Of a stretch of 48,682 bases of DNA, positions 26,801 to 37,696 are shown piece by piece (position 1 is the first letter of the stretch; every line of letters starts with the position of its first letter). The DNA lies in NCBI GenBank assembly GCA_903922465.1, contig CAIXTV010000167.1:1-48682 (forward strand), given 5' to 3'. The position numbers were made by a program, and so were the translations under genes. The stretch comes from an uncultured bacterium. Its GTDB lineage: Bacteria > Bacteroidota > Bacteroidia > Bacteroidales > CAIXTV01. A model generated the notes under the pieces. The model was not told the origin of the DNA and searched no databases. It saw nothing but the letters and a program-made list of their open reading frames with translations.

Positions 26801-28246
26801 TTCAATGTCGAAATGGGAATAGCAGTAATTATTAAAATTAAGAGAGTCGATATTGCCCTTGAATTTAATAACGGCATTATTCTCATTAAGCCCAGAACCG
26901 TTGACATTTAAACTAAAATCGAGGGTTCCAAACTTACTTCCCTCAATCAATAACTTACCTGCCTGCACTTTCCTTGCATCAAGTTTTCCATTATATTCAA
27001 TTAGGCCGTTTTTCTTGTTACGCTTTAAGGAAATGTCAGTTTTAAAGTTACCTGCATCGGTATTGAAGTTACCATAGGCAACAAAATCATTATAAAATCC
27101 TGTAAAATTAGCATCAACAACAATATTTCCAAAGCTACTAAGCTCTTTGGGGATATTAAGCGTTTTATTAATTCCTGGAAGATGAAAATGATCGATGTCG
27201 TACATTGAAGTGAAAAACTCTTTAACTTTAAGATTGATATAAGTCTCTTCAATATTGGGCAAACCGGTAAGTTGTACCTTGCCTGAAAAGAAAGTAGACT
27301 TCCCATACCTCAATTTTAAATCAGCAATTTTTAATTTACTGATAGTTCCTGTTACATTGCCTTCAACAGCTAAATTATTATCCATTCCCCAAAGATCTTT
27401 TGAGAAAAATGAGATGTCTTTAAGATTGATTTTTGCAGATTCAATATGAGCTTCCAATGAAATTTTATTCAGAAAATCATTAAAGTCTTTAGTTGAATTA
27501 TATTTCATAGCATAAGAGCCAGAATAGTAAGAGTTATGTGTGGATAATTTCAAGGAATTTAAGGAAATACCCGTTTTATCTAAAAGAAAACCTGAAGATA
27601 ATTTTACTATTGAAAATCCAGAGCGCTCATTAAACGAAAAAAATTGAATAATTGCTTGAATTGAATCGTTACTAAAGCTTAAATCACTGATGGTTGTGTT
27701 AATATTTTGAAGAGAAAGATTGTTGAAATCAATAGATTTTGGGACAGGAAGTATTTGAAGGTTTTTATCTTGTAAAAGGAATGAAGAATTTCTGATTGAA
27801 ATAGCACTACATTTAATTTCCCATGGCTTTTGTGTAGTTGTATCTTTTGAAGAAAAATAGTCGCTCAGTAATTGAAAGTTAAAAGTAGAATCGTTAACGT
27901 ATTTAATAGCTGAAATCGAAATTTTATCAAACGAAAGTCTTCTGATATTAAGCTGTTTTTTATTTATCGAAATTGAAGATAGGTTTAAATATATTTTATC
28001 GGCTTTTATCATGTTTTGATAGTGCCTGTCTTTGATATATATATCCTCTAGAGCAATTTCGAGTCCCCAAGTGAGCTTAAATTTGCCAACATGGACTTCT
28101 GTTTTAAGTTCAGAAGAAAGATAGGAAGCAAATTTTTGGGCAATCCATGTTTGCACTGAGCTGAAACTCAATAAAATAAATAATATTATCAGCAGCCCGA
28201 TGAAGACTGAAATAATATAAATCGTTATTCTGGCGAAATTTTTAAT
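23804..28246 (-). CDS. tamB: translocation and assembly module subunit TamB
   Basis: A protein of about 1480 residues with the long beta-helical repeats and C-terminal DUF490 domain of TamB (end blocks: FQMSGEYVINDGDYYFNLQN, LQVALSTQLFND, VQVEVKITQDGRFRVIVFNR). TamB spans the periplasm and helps outer-membrane protein assembly or lipid transport. The start is uncertain. A TTG at 28171 would leave out the membrane anchor, whereas the frame continues upstream through IYIISVFIGLLIILFILL, the typical TamB N-terminal helix. No ATG, GTG or TTG precedes it before the divergent tsaD; ATT at 28246 (then KNFARITIY) is my best guess. Divergent pairing with tsaD is common in Bacteroidota. Confidence 0.9.
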   Translation of the reverse strand: MKNFARITIYIISVFIGLLIILFILLSFSSVQTWIAQKFASYLSSELKTEVHVGKFKLTWGLEIALEDIYIKDRHYQNMIKADKIYLNLSSISINKKQLNIRRLSFDKISISAIKYVNDSTFNFQLLSDYFSSKDTTTQKPWEIKCSAISIRNSSFLLQDKNLQILPVPKSIDFNNLSLQNINTTISDLSFSNDSIQAIIQFFSFNERSGFSIVKLSSGFLLDKTGISLNSLKLSTHNSYYSGSYAMKYNSTKDFNDFLNKISLEAHIESAKINLKDISFFSKDLWGMDNNLAVEGNVTGTISKLKIADLKLRYGKSTFFSGKVQLTGLPNIEETYINLKVKEFFTSMYDIDHFHLPGINKTLNIPKELSSFGNIVVDANFTGFYNDFVAYGNFNTDAGNFKTDISLKRNKKNGLIEYNGKLDARKVQAGKLLIEGSKFGTLDFSLNVNGSGLNENNAVIKFKGNIDSLNFNNYCYSHFDIEGELNQKIFRGNIVLKDPNADLNFNGSINFKEKIPDYNFNAFIKNTHLGKLNFINNDSNSVLNTEFKFDLSGSNLDNLVGEAQILNTSYKKVANTYYMNKFVVNSSYDLDTNKNFKVRSDYVDADFMGKFIFKDLFNSFIKFIDGYIPSFMVNRSIALQNGVEQHLKFNVLLKNTDSLCKLFIPSLTIAPNTELGGKFNSTDSNFSFNLVCKYIKFNNYLIDNLQLSGNTLSSCFSIKTNGERLLLNKNVLFDSIQIAALVKTDSVSFGINWTDMDTIDRNIGKINGNIVFPASGKYVFSLNNSAITLKDSIWITNNDNFISIDSNSILFNNVNLSHNNQKLSLFGEISHNPDKALKVSFTNFDLSDFDKVISQESADLDGIMNGTLEMYKLYATPDFISNLRIKNFGFNGDRLGDAIINSKWDNQKNAIFANLEIIYMGNYTENKPIKAQGYFYPNSEGENFDFDIYLENFKLKAIQHYVRSFSSSLVGKASGKLHLGGKTSHPELTGKVMLQRTIMKIDYTNTEYNFADEISLSPNSINFNNIVVSDDFGNKATVNGKVLHNGFTNFALDLTIEPQKFLALNTNSSLNSSFYGKVFASGKLKIKGPVEDLVIQATGYPNKGTLFVIPIGSDGSLKENNFISFVNKQMPVEIDSEYINTSDISMFFDLLVNEDASIQINFDPQSGGTLKANGEGDIKIEVPKKGPFQMSGEYVINDGDYYFNLQNIINKRFKIEKGGSIKWNGDPYDADINIRAKYRTKVSLSDIAKGEDSSIYSKRIPLESVLALSGKLSNPTIKFSFNLPNSDNTVKSFVFDAIDTTNDQEMLRQTFSLLVMNRFMPTANSKTTNALGTGMEVTSTEIISNQLSNWLSQISKDFDIGVKYQSGDKLSNEELQVALSTQLFNDRVIVDGNVGFGGGTTATLPGKQTTSQIVGDVQVEVKITQDGRFRVIVFNRANNNLLNYNTSLYTQGVGLFYRREFNRLSELFRKSQKQIKIQDE

Positions 28247-28270
28247 ACTTTTGATATTTAGTACAAAAAT

Positions 28271-29290
28271 ATGAATATTCTTACACTTGGCATCGAATCT
28301 TCTTGCGATGATACTTCTGCAGCGGTTTTACTTAACAACAAATTGCTTGCCAATGTTATTGCAAACCAAAAAGTTCATGAGAAATATGGGGGTGTAGTCC
28401 CCGAACTTGCTTCTCGTGCTCATCAGCAAAACATTATACCTGTGGTAGATACAGCAATGAAGGAAGCTGGAATTGATAAAAAGGATTTAAATGTAATTGC
28501 TTACACAAGAGGACCAGGATTATTGGGGTCATTATTAATTGGAAGTACATTTGCAAAGACAATGTCGTTGGGTTTAGGCCTGCCTTTGATAGAAGTTGAC
28601 CATTTACAAGCACATATTTTATCTCATTTTATACAAAAAGATGATATTGTTCCCGATTTTCCAACTTTCCCATTTCTTTGTCTTTTAGTTTCGGGTGGAC
28701 ATACTCAAATAATGCAGGTAAACGACTATTTTGAGATGAAGCTTATCGGTAAAACAATTGATGATGCGGCAGGAGAAGCCTTCGATAAGGCTGCAAAAAT
28801 ACTTGGTTTACCTTATCCTGGAGGTCCTTTAGTTGATAAATATGGCGCTATGGGTGATTCAAAGCGTTTTGGTTTTCCTAAGCCTCAAATTAAGAATCTT
28901 GATTTTAGCTTTAGTGGCCTGAAAACCTCATTTTTATATTTTATCAGAGATCATTTAAAGACTGATGCTGATTTTATAACTTCAAACTTAAATGATTTAT
29001 GCGCTTCAATGCAATTTGCTATTGTAGGAGTATTAATGCACAAAATTGAGAAGGCAATTAATGAAACAGGCGTTAATAAAATTGCTTTAGCAGGGGGAGT
29101 TTCTGCTAATTCTGCTTTGAGGAAAGCTTTATTGGATAAGGGCAACCAAATGGGTTGGAAGGTCTATATTCCTCCTTTCGAATTTACCACCGACAATGCT
29201 GCTATGATCGCTATTACAGGTTACCTTAAATTTGAAAAGGGAGATTATTCTACAATAGAACAATCTCCCTATTCAAACAGTAAATTTTAG
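28271..29290 (+). CDS. tsaD: tRNA threonylcarbamoyladenosine synthase subunit TsaD
   Basis: A 339-residue ASKHA-fold protein that, with TsaB and TsaE, attaches threonylcarbamoyl to A37 of ANN-reading tRNAs. Family blocks are ILTLGIESSCDDTSAAVL, YGGVVPELASRAH, RGPGLLGSLLIG, the metal-binding EVDHLQAHILSH (H111, H115), LLVSGGHTQI, DDAAGEAFDKAAKILGLPYP, LAGGVSANSALR and TTDNAAMIAI. The length is typical. It starts 24 bases from the inferred tamB start on the other strand. Confidence 0.98.
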   Translation: MNILTLGIESSCDDTSAAVLLNNKLLANVIANQKVHEKYGGVVPELASRAHQQNIIPVVDTAMKEAGIDKKDLNVIAYTRGPGLLGSLLIGSTFAKTMSLGLGLPLIEVDHLQAHILSHFIQKDDIVPDFPTFPFLCLLVSGGHTQIMQVNDYFEMKLIGKTIDDAAGEAFDKAAKILGLPYPGGPLVDKYGAMGDSKRFGFPKPQIKNLDFSFSGLKTSFLYFIRDHLKTDADFITSNLNDLCASMQFAIVGVLMHKIEKAINETGVNKIALAGGVSANSALRKALLDKGNQMGWKVYIPPFEFTTDNAAMIAITGYLKFEKGDYSTIEQSPYSNSKF

Positions 29291-29314
29291 TCAAATACTG
29301 AAAATCTTTCCATA

Positions 29315-32300
29315 CTAGTTCTTAATAATCTTTAGCACAGTGGTGTTTTGTTTACCTTGTATTTTTATAAAATACACCCCTTGCTGAATGGTAGTACTAT
29401 TAAAAATAAAAGCATTATGCCCAAAGGTTGCTTCACGTTTTTCAAAAGAAACAAGTCTGCCACTCACATCTGTTATTGCAATATCTAAAGTTTGTTTTCC
29501 TTTACTTTCCATATTAATCATATACCAATCGGTAAATGGATTAGGAAAAACTTCAGCAAGAAATTCTGAAGAAACATTGTCATCAATTCCTTCAAAACCC
29601 TGAGGATGCTCCGTAATGCAAATGTTATCGAGATAAACATTGTCCATCTTCATAGGAAACCCCATAACAGTTGTGTCTTTTGAGACGCATCGACTTTCAA
29701 ATTCAAGATTAAACTGTGTTCCTGCATATGTATTTAGACTTACATAATGGGTTTTAAAAGGATCACTTCCTGATGTAAGAGGTTTAAAGCCTGGTCCCAT
29801 TTGAGTTCCATTTGCTAAAACACGAAGATTACTGCAATTGGTATAATCTCCAGCCCCGATGTATTGAGTGTAAATTGTTCCCCCATCGGTTTGTTTAAGA
29901 TCGAAACGAAGACTGGCTTCAGTCCAGGAGGAAGCGTTCACACAAAACCCTATTTTTGCAGAAAGGAAATCATTCACCTGCCAATTGTTAGTCCCATCTG
30001 GAAATTCCAAGATATTTAAATAATCGAATGCATTTCCTCCTGTCATCAGAAAACCTTTCACTCCTGTATTGTGCGCTGTTGTTGAAACTAAAGCGTGAGA
30101 GTAGTTTGTTGTTAAAACATAAAACAAATCGGTGGGATTGGTTTCTTCAAAAGTGATAGTATCTTCCAGCATAAAAACAGGATTGCTGATTGAAGTCTGG
30201 AGGGTGTTGTTCGTTAGAAAAGTATCGAGGGGGAAAGCAGTTTTAACTTGTACCGTAATTAAACCATTCTCTGCGCTTAAGTTTGCCTGTGTGATAAAAG
30301 TATAAGTTATCGTGTCATAAGGAAACATGGTAGCATTGAGGATGTAATTTTCTGTAACAATAGGTTGGAGGTTAACCTTGTAACTTAAAGGAATAGTGTC
30401 ACCTGCCGGAAGAGAATCGCAACCAAAGAAACTAAACTTCATTGAAACACTTTCGTTTTGCAAACCACAACCTGATATTGGAGAGAGAATCTTTATTGGT
30501 CCAACATCTACGTTTTGTAGCAGAATATTAGTGAATTGATATTGGATGATACTGTCAGTAAATACAGTTGTATTGGCGTCTAATTTGGCCCAACAATTCA
30601 AAGTATGGATTCCTACGGTGGAAACATTAAAAGGTAAAGAACTGATGTGCTGAAGCGTGTCGCCACCATACCAATTTGCAGTAAGGCTTAAGGTGTCATA
30701 AATAATAGGATTGCTATCCATTTTATATGCTAATACAATTTTTTTTCCTGGAGTGAGAATTGAATCACATCCTGCATAATACATATCGAGACCAACATTT
30801 ACATTGTTCAAACCACAAGCTGTGGTTGGAGAAGTAACATTCAGTAGGAAAATTTCAGTATTGCTAAGTGGATATCCAACCCCTGCAGCATACCAAGCTA
30901 AGGCTGTTTCCTTGACAGCAGCAGAACAACTTCCATATAGGTCAGTTGCAGCTTCTACCGCAGCAAAATACCAATCAAGATATTGGGAAGAGGGAGTGAG
31001 ATAAGTTGTTAATGAACGATAAGCAATTGCTTGAGCTGTATCCATGCCAAGCCCATGAATATTATAATGAAATCCATTGTCATTAGTTCCTGTATCTCCT
31101 TTTGCTAACATATAAAACCAATAATTACCAACTCCATCGTTATCATGAACCCCACCATTATCACTATTAGGATCGAAATTCCAATTCTGACCATGATAAG
31201 TGTCGGGTTGTGAAAAGAGCTTAGGGTTTTGAAGTGAGCGCATGGCTGTTGAATTAAGATCTTCGCCAAGTGTCCAGTTTGCTGCAGTGTCGGCAAAAAA
31301 CTCAATGCAAGTACCAAAGATATCACTATGTGATTCGCTTAAGGCTCCAGGCTCATCCTGATATACAAATCCTGCTTCATTTTCGCTCACCCCGTGAGTA
31401 ATTTCATGACCACATACATCAAGTGATGTAAAAGGGCCATATCCACTAGTTCCGCCATCTCCGTACGTCATTCTGGTGCCGTCCCAGAAGGCATTGAGAT
31501 AATTAGTTCCATAATGTACATAACTATATAATGCAGCACCTGCATTATCATAACTATTGCGTCCATGTTTCTGGAAATAATAATCATATGTCATTTCACT
31601 TGCCCAATGAGCCTCGTTTGCAACCTTGTCGGTGCTAAAGTAAGGGGAAGTACTAGTAATTTCAAGGGCATTGGTATAAACTTGTGTGTGATTTAAACTG
31701 AAAGTGTACAGGCCATTACCTCTGCTGTTTTCGCGTAAACGGTAAGAAGTAGAATTTACTGAATCCATCATAATTGTTTTGGTTCCATCATATTGAGTAA
31801 GCGCTGTGCCAGGCTTATCAGAATTTTTCAGCATGTTGAGGCTATGATAAATGGCTCCGGTTTGAGCATCTACAAATATTAAAAGTTTTTTAAGGGGTTG
31901 TGAAGCGTAAACCTCTAACTTATAAGCTAAGCGATACAGCTTTGCATCATGTGAATATTTCTTGTCAACAATTACCAATTCAGCTTTAGGATAGTAGCTT
32001 GCATTAGGATCGTTTTTAATTGATTTAAGTTGTGCTTCAGAGCCAGCATCTTGCCACATATATTTTTCCGCATTTACGAAGGTAAGGGCATTGTTTATGG
32101 CTTTTTGCTTTGAAACTGTAGGTTGGATGTTAATAGCAAGGTTTGTGATGAGTTTTCCATTACAACTTTTTGCTAGGCCATCAATAGAGTGAACAATGTA
32201 GACTGCTCCTTCAACAACAATTCCTTTATAAGTTTGCTGATATTTGTCGTGTCTTTGTCCAAGTTTGTCACTAGTAGTTTTGATAAGTTTCATCACATCA

Positions 32301-32494
32301 ACATTGCTCCTAAGTCCGAACAATTGAAGATAGGAATTCATTAAAGCATCAGCTTTAATTTTTGTAGAGGTTTTAAACTTAACCCAATCGGTTCCGTTTT
32401 TGCTTGTAGCAATAGAATTAAGCTGATTAAGGTTCTGATTAAAACCTTCAAATGCAAAAAGCATTATGAATAAAAGAATAGAAATTTTTTTCAT
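29315..32494 (-). CDS. M4 (thermolysin-like) metallopeptidase with T9SS sorting domain
   Basis: A 1059-residue secreted peptidase. I chose the start at MKKISILLFIMLFAFEG, because 18 extra upstream codons would precede the signal. The FTP-type propeptide covers about 30-230. The M4 catalytic domain holds the zinc site GHEITHG (H363, H367) and the third ligand E387 in GALSESHSD. Two CARDB-like repeats follow (about 580-770, ACGLNNVNVGLDMYYAGCDS and SGCGLQNESVSMKFSFFGCDS), then a MAM-like beta domain. A Por C-terminal sorting domain ends the protein (VFPNPFTDWY, TDVSGRLVSFEK, QQGVYFIKIQG). It degrades external protein. It stands alone behind a candidate promoter. Confidence 0.95.
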   Translation of the reverse strand: MKKISILLFIMLFAFEGFNQNLNQLNSIATSKNGTDWVKFKTSTKIKADALMNSYLQLFGLRSNVDVMKLIKTTSDKLGQRHDKYQQTYKGIVVEGAVYIVHSIDGLAKSCNGKLITNLAINIQPTVSKQKAINNALTFVNAEKYMWQDAGSEAQLKSIKNDPNASYYPKAELVIVDKKYSHDAKLYRLAYKLEVYASQPLKKLLIFVDAQTGAIYHSLNMLKNSDKPGTALTQYDGTKTIMMDSVNSTSYRLRENSRGNGLYTFSLNHTQVYTNALEITSTSPYFSTDKVANEAHWASEMTYDYYFQKHGRNSYDNAGAALYSYVHYGTNYLNAFWDGTRMTYGDGGTSGYGPFTSLDVCGHEITHGVSENEAGFVYQDEPGALSESHSDIFGTCIEFFADTAANWTLGEDLNSTAMRSLQNPKLFSQPDTYHGQNWNFDPNSDNGGVHDNDGVGNYWFYMLAKGDTGTNDNGFHYNIHGLGMDTAQAIAYRSLTTYLTPSSQYLDWYFAAVEAATDLYGSCSAAVKETALAWYAAGVGYPLSNTEIFLLNVTSPTTACGLNNVNVGLDMYYAGCDSILTPGKKIVLAYKMDSNPIIYDTLSLTANWYGGDTLQHISSLPFNVSTVGIHTLNCWAKLDANTTVFTDSIIQYQFTNILLQNVDVGPIKILSPISGCGLQNESVSMKFSFFGCDSLPAGDTIPLSYKVNLQPIVTENYILNATMFPYDTITYTFITQANLSAENGLITVQVKTAFPLDTFLTNNTLQTSISNPVFMLEDTITFEETNPTDLFYVLTTNYSHALVSTTAHNTGVKGFLMTGGNAFDYLNILEFPDGTNNWQVNDFLSAKIGFCVNASSWTEASLRFDLKQTDGGTIYTQYIGAGDYTNCSNLRVLANGTQMGPGFKPLTSGSDPFKTHYVSLNTYAGTQFNLEFESRCVSKDTTVMGFPMKMDNVYLDNICITEHPQGFEGIDDNVSSEFLAEVFPNPFTDWYMINMESKGKQTLDIAITDVSGRLVSFEKREATFGHNAFIFNSTTIQQGVYFIKIQGKQNTTVLKIIKN

Positions 32495-32516
32495 GGAATT
32501 GATTTTTATTAAGCCG

Positions 32517-32524
32517 TAAAAATA
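32517..32524 (-). promoter_or_regulatory. candidate -7 element for the M4 peptidase
   Basis: Read on the minus strand the bases are TATTTTTA (seven of eight to TAnnTTTG). A TTTTG in the -33 region (minus strand, about 32539-32543) lies upstream. The start codon is 23 bases downstream. Confidence 0.4.
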
Positions 32525-32776
32525 GTTTTTTTTTGGGACAAAAGACATTTTAGGAAAAGGAGTTTAAAAGTTTATACTTTTATGAATTCGGGTAGAATTG
32601 AAAAAATGGGTGCTAATTTTAAGTCCATAATATGTCAGTTAAGATTGGCTGATCTAAAAAGGTAAATTTAATTTAAATTGTTTAGCCTTGAATACATTCT
32701 AAGTTCCACAGTAGGATTTAAAGGTTGAGTGCAATTTGAATATAATAAAAATCGTTTTTAAATTAAGACTATAAAA

Positions 32777-35700
32777 TTAAGGGTATTGAGAGGTTACTCC
32801 TGAAGTCAGTCTGGGTTCAAATAGATTGAAATCTTCAGAATCAACCCAACCTCCTCCATTAAAGTCGGAGCTTAAGAAGCCAGTGGTACCTAATATTAAA
32901 TTAGGTTCAAATAAGTTGAAATCGTCAGTATCCACCCAGCCTCCCTGGTCAATATCACCAAGATAGAATGCGTATTTCCCAGGCACTGGCTGCATCTGAG
33001 GATCAGTTCCAAAAGCCTGCAACATATCGCTGCTGAAATTATAATAAACAGTTTCTGTATTAAAAGGAATAGCAATTGCCGACCATGTGGCTAAGTGGTT
33101 ACGGTTGCTCACTTTCATAAAGTAATTGCCATTATGTGACGAGGATATTTGAAAAGTAGCAGAACCATTCGTATTTAAATCAATACCGCTGATACTTACT
33201 CCTATTGGAGTGTAGGGGTAATTTTCCTGAAAAAGATCGATTTGGATTTTGTCTGCTATTCCAGAAGCCCATTGGGGTTGATTCGTATTACCATCCATAG
33301 CTTCTATCATAGTAGAAGTGCTCTTATTAAACAAACCTTCTAAATACAAGTGAAGATTGACAGTTTTATAAAGTGAAATACTCACGGTAACAGCAGATCT
33401 ATTTTGGCTTTCGCAACCAGAAAGTGTTTGACTTGCATAATAGGTAAATGCATTAGTCAGTAAGACTGTTGATAAAAGTAAATTTCCTCCTGCAGGAGCA
33501 TCGTACCATTTAAGGTTAGTGCCTGAAGCAAGAAGGTTGGCAACACTAGCTGCATAATTAAAACTTTGAGTTGAATTGGCTGTAGGGGCAGGGGTTGTAT
33601 TTATAGTTGCTGTCACATCAAGTCGGGCAGTGCTTTCACAGGAGCTAATTGTTTGAGTAGCCCAATAATGATTCCCATTTTGCAAGGTTGTAGCACTTGC
33701 CAATGCAGTACCTCCTGTTGCACTTGCATACCATTTTATCGCATTTCCTGTTGCTGATAAATTAGCCACTGTTGGAGAAATATTTGAGCAAAAAACCTGC
33801 AAAGCTGCACCTGTTGGTGCGGCAGGAGTTGAAGGTTGCGTATTGATTAATGCATTTGCTGAAGCTAAAGAAGTGCATAATGCAGGATAGGTGACAGTGA
33901 ATGAATAGGTCCCTGAAGAAAGTCCGCTTATTGTAGTAGAAGTTCCAGCGCCTGATGTAGTTGTTCCTCCAGGAGTTCTAGTTAATGTCCAGCTTCCGCC
34001 TGAAGGCAACCCATTTAATTGGACACTTCCGGTTGAGGTTGTGCAAGTAGGTTGAAGGATGGTTCCAATTAATGGAGCCGAAGGGGGAGTGCAAGAAGAT
34101 AATACATTTATTGTATAGTCTTCTACTTCGCCATAATTGGAAATTCCACATGGGGAGGTTGGCTCTTCATTATAATGAACCCTGACTCTCATACGCTTTA
34201 ATCCTGCTAAAGCATTTGCAGGACATGATACAATAGCTGAATAGGGTCCGCCACCGGGACTTCCACTAACCGTAATTGCTAGATCATCAGTAAAATCTCC
34301 ATTGTTATTCCAATCTACCCATATTCCACAATGGTCTTGAGCATAAGGCATGGGGTTAGCAATATTAATTGGGAGAGAAGTTCCTTGAGTAATATTTGTT
34401 GAAATGGCTGTATAGTCTGCATATCCATTTGTTGAGCAAGCAGAAGTGTTGTTGATGCTTCCAATGCTAACATTCGAAATATATTCATCACAAATATTGG
34501 AACCTGCATTACAATAGGTCACGGCAATCTGACGGTTTCCTATAGGATTCGATATGGTAGGGGTTCTAACTGTTCCGATGGTTAATGCAGTGCATTGGCC
34601 GTCAAGGAAATTATTCAGGGTAGCGGTTATTGGAACATCATAGGTTAGCCAAAAGTAATTTATTCCATCGCTTAATGTTTGAGTTCCTGTGATTATGAAT
34701 GTTCCGTTTGGGGAAATGTAGGTGCTCCCAAACTGAGTCCCTGTTGAGAAGCTATTGTTTAAGCCGGAATAAAAAAGTTTTGCATTAGAGATGTCTGTTG
34801 CTGGATTTGTACTTCCCAGTGTATTAAAAGTAAATGAAGTTGCACTGAAAGGAGATAAGCTTCCACTAACTACAACTTGAACTCCGATTATCTCCTGATT
34901 GTTAAGGGTAGGAGCAAGGGCAGCTATATTGTTTTGAGTTGTGGTGCTTGAAATATAGCTCATTGGAATAGCTGTGTAATAAACAGGTGTTTCCCAAAGT
35001 CCTCTTCCAAAGGTAGCTGCTCTTAGCTTACTTGCCTGAGGATTTGATGCATAATAAATTTCAAGTTCTCCTATAGTGACATTGGGTAAGCCTAAGTTGA
35101 ATGCTACCCAATTATCAGTTCCTTTTTTGAAATAAACGCCCAACTCAGTTCCGAGATAAAGTTGAACTTCGGGGGAGGATTGTTTATTCTGAATTATTGA
35201 ATATGCGGGAATCTGGGGTAATCCTGCTGAAATATTAGTCCATGTTGTACCTCCATTAGTAGACTGATATACTTTGTCAGAATTGAAACCTCCAATAGTG
35301 ACCCAAAGGGTATTGGCATCATCATTTTTAACTGCAATTGAAGTAATATCTCCATTGTTTGAAGGCAAGGTGCCTGTGATATCCGTCCAAGATGTGCCTC
35401 CATTTGAAGTTTTCCAAATGGTTAATGGTGCAGCCACATACAATACCTGAGTATTGGAAGGGGCAATTGCCATCGAACGAATTTTTGAGGAAGCATTGAT
35501 AGAAGATATTTGTGTCCAAGTGCTGCCTCTGTCGATTGTTTTCCAAACATCAGCATAACCTGCATATAAGATTAAAGGATTTGTAGGGTCGATGATGTAG
35601 GGTGTTACCCATGCTCCATCACCTGAGCCTGAAGGCTGAATATTGGTAGCGCTGTTCCAGTGATTAGTGGTTCGGTCGATTTGACCATTTACATAGGTCC

Positions 35701-37288
35701 CATATTGAATATTAGCATCCGTATAATCTATTAAACTTTCAGTGCCATCACCTCCTTTAACATCATACCAAGCACCTCCTGATAAGAGTTTGGTGCCATT
35801 ATCCTGTAAGCCTGTGATTACTTCGTTTGATAAGGTTTGTGATACTCCAAGTTTATACATTTGACTAATCACCATTCCATTGGTTTTGTCAATCCAGGAG
35901 GTTCCATTGTCAGTTGAAATGTATATGCCACCATCGTTGCATTCAAACAAACTACCATTTGAGCGGAATTTTAGTGTGTGCTTATCGGCATGAGCTGCCG
36001 GGGCTCCAAAGCCACCATACCAATGATTAACCATGCTCCAACTTGCCCCTCCATCTAATGATCGCCAGGTATTTATTCCTCCAACCAAAAGGGTATTTGC
36101 ATTAGAGGGGGAGGCGGCAAGGCATAAGTCGTACCAGCCCTGACCACTGTCATCATTACCCGGAATTCCATCATACCATCCTAATAAGTTTTTAGTTGTT
36201 CCATTAAAAACCTGAGTAAAGGTAGCTCCGCTATTTGTTGATTTATAAATGCCATATAATCCACTGTTTGAGTTTACGGCAACAGCATACAAATAGGCAG
36301 ATTGATTTGGCGAAACTGCAAGTTCCATTCTTTGGGCATTTACATCACTAAAAGTTTGGGTCCAGGTGCTTCCTCCATTTGTTGAAATAGAAATGCTTCC
36401 GGATGTGGTGGCACCATATAGGGTGTTAAAGTCGCCGGGTTTAAATTCCATATCAATAAAAGAAGCTGTGCTCAGTAGAGTATTCCATGTGGTGCCACCG
36501 TTAGTAGTTTTAAATACTCCGTTGGAGGTGGCTGCAATTAAAATTTGGTTGTTGTTGGGATCCAACAAAAGTCGGTAGACCATTGAACCACTGGCTAAGC
36601 TATAGTTAATGCCTGTTGTGTTCCAAGTAGAGCCTCCATCTGTAGATTTTAGCACCCCAACACTTCGGTTGTCCCAATGATCTTTATCGCCCGTGGCTAT
36701 ATAAATAGTATTTGAAGTGGCAAAATCGGAAGGAATAACGATATCGCTGACGGCAAGAGCATTATTGTTGTCGGTAAGGCATGTCCAGGAAGTGCCATTA
36801 TTGGTAGTTACCCATAAGCCACCCGACGCAGCACCTACCCAATAGGTATTTAGATTTGTGGGATGAAAGGCAGTGCAATTTAAACGGCCTACGCCTGCAT
36901 ATCCTCCTGTGGAGCTATTTGTGCCTAAGGATGTCCAATTGGAAATACTTTTGGATTTTAATTTTGGGATGGTTTTTAGATAGGTTTCATATACTTGCTG
37001 AGCAGATTTTTCGGGGAAAGCACCTGTTGTGGGGTTTATTTGGCTTTCCATTTGATATTCCCATCTTTTAAATTGTTTCCAACCGGGGGCTTTTTTCTTA
37101 TTTCCATTTTCAAAATAAAAACCCTTATCTACCTTAAATGGAGCCCAGTAATCGTAAAAAGCTTTTTGATAATCGAAAAGGCTTAGCTTTTTGTTGGATT
37201 TGCCTTGAGGTAAATTTTTCATCCATGCTTGTGAGTATATTACTGATGTGGTAAGTATTAGAATTAATAGAAGGAAAATCTTTTTCAT
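32777..37288 (-). CDS. large secreted beta-propeller / GEVED / Ig-like protein with dockerin-like C-terminus
   Basis: A 1503-residue exported protein (signal 1-19, ending VIYSQ). Residues about 110-750 hold BNR/VPS10-like propeller repeats ([39 protein letters not shown]). A beta domain lies at about 770-910. A GEVED domain follows (about 930-1070: [27 protein letters not shown]). Two or three Ig-like CHU_C repeats occupy about 1075-1300 ([26 protein letters not shown]). The last 195 residues (1308-1503) end in two EF-hand-like repeats ([32 protein letters not shown]). No type A or B T9SS domain is seen. The C-terminal module recurs in the protein at 40593-41402. Confidence 0.85.
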   Translation of the reverse strand: MKKIFLLLILILTTSVIYSQAWMKNLPQGKSNKKLSLFDYQKAFYDYWAPFKVDKGFYFENGNKKKAPGWKQFKRWEYQMESQINPTTGAFPEKSAQQVYETYLKTIPKLKSKSISNWTSLGTNSSTGGYAGVGRLNCTAFHPTNLNTYWVGAASGGLWVTTNNGTSWTCLTDNNNALAVSDIVIPSDFATSNTIYIATGDKDHWDNRSVGVLKSTDGGSTWNTTGINYSLASGSMVYRLLLDPNNNQILIAATSNGVFKTTNGGTTWNTLLSTASFIDMEFKPGDFNTLYGATTSGSISISTNGGSTWTQTFSDVNAQRMELAVSPNQSAYLYAVAVNSNSGLYGIYKSTNSGATFTQVFNGTTKNLLGWYDGIPGNDDSGQGWYDLCLAASPSNANTLLVGGINTWRSLDGGASWSMVNHWYGGFGAPAAHADKHTLKFRSNGSLFECNDGGIYISTDNGTSWIDKTNGMVISQMYKLGVSQTLSNEVITGLQDNGTKLLSGGAWYDVKGGDGTESLIDYTDANIQYGTYVNGQIDRTTNHWNSATNIQPSGSGDGAWVTPYIIDPTNPLILYAGYADVWKTIDRGSTWTQISSINASSKIRSMAIAPSNTQVLYVAAPLTIWKTSNGGTSWTDITGTLPSNNGDITSIAVKNDDANTLWVTIGGFNSDKVYQSTNGGTTWTNISAGLPQIPAYSIIQNKQSSPEVQLYLGTELGVYFKKGTDNWVAFNLGLPNVTIGELEIYYASNPQASKLRAATFGRGLWETPVYYTAIPMSYISSTTTQNNIAALAPTLNNQEIIGVQVVVSGSLSPFSATSFTFNTLGSTNPATDISNAKLFYSGLNNSFSTGTQFGSTYISPNGTFIITGTQTLSDGINYFWLTYDVPITATLNNFLDGQCTALTIGTVRTPTISNPIGNRQIAVTYCNAGSNICDEYISNVSIGSINNTSACSTNGYADYTAISTNITQGTSLPINIANPMPYAQDHCGIWVDWNNNGDFTDDLAITVSGSPGGGPYSAIVSCPANALAGLKRMRVRVHYNEEPTSPCGISNYGEVEDYTINVLSSCTPPSAPLIGTILQPTCTTSTGSVQLNGLPSGGSWTLTRTPGGTTTSGAGTSTTISGLSSGTYSFTVTYPALCTSLASANALINTQPSTPAAPTGAALQVFCSNISPTVANLSATGNAIKWYASATGGTALASATTLQNGNHYWATQTISSCESTARLDVTATINTTPAPTANSTQSFNYAASVANLLASGTNLKWYDAPAGGNLLLSTVLLTNAFTYYASQTLSGCESQNRSAVTVSISLYKTVNLHLYLEGLFNKSTSTMIEAMDGNTNQPQWASGIADKIQIDLFQENYPYTPIGVSISGIDLNTNGSATFQISSSHNGNYFMKVSNRNHLATWSAIAIPFNTETVYYNFSSDMLQAFGTDPQMQPVPGKYAFYLGDIDQGGWVDTDDFNLFEPNLILGTTGFLSSDFNGGGWVDSEDFNLFEPRLTSGVTSQYP

Positions 37289-37326
37289 TACTGAAGAATT
37301 AAATTTAGTTGTGTTTTTTGTAACAG

Positions 37327-37334
37327 CAAAAATA
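37327..37334 (-). promoter_or_regulatory. Bacteroidota -7 element for the propeller protein
   Basis: Read on the minus strand, TATTTTTG is a full TAnnTTTG match about 38 bases upstream of the start of the 1503-residue protein. Confidence 0.45.
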
Positions 37335-37696
37335 ATGATAATAGAGCAATTAGTGCATATAAAAACATAGATTATTTTTATTCTATCCTGATAATTATAA
37401 ATCTAAAGAAAGCCTTTATGCTTGTATGGTTTAACTTAGAAGGATAATTGCGCTCATTTTATGAAAATAAATTATGCTTAAAGATTCGTTATTGTGAGTC
37501 AGAATTACTTTGGTAAAGCAAGTTTTATGACGATAGGTGAAGCTTTGAGGTTATTGGCGACTCATTTTCGGTTCTGCTTAATAAGAATATTAAACGCAAA
37601 GGGCCGCAAAGGTTTTCGCAAACAGCCGCAGAGAGTGTGTTTGAGTTTAACGAGATTAGTTTCATGTTTCTAATTATCTGGCACTTACGAAATGTT

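Noticed and set aside
29239-29269. Hairpin near the tsaD end as terminator
   Set aside because: The gggagatt/aatctccc stem lies inside the coding region and no T-run follows.
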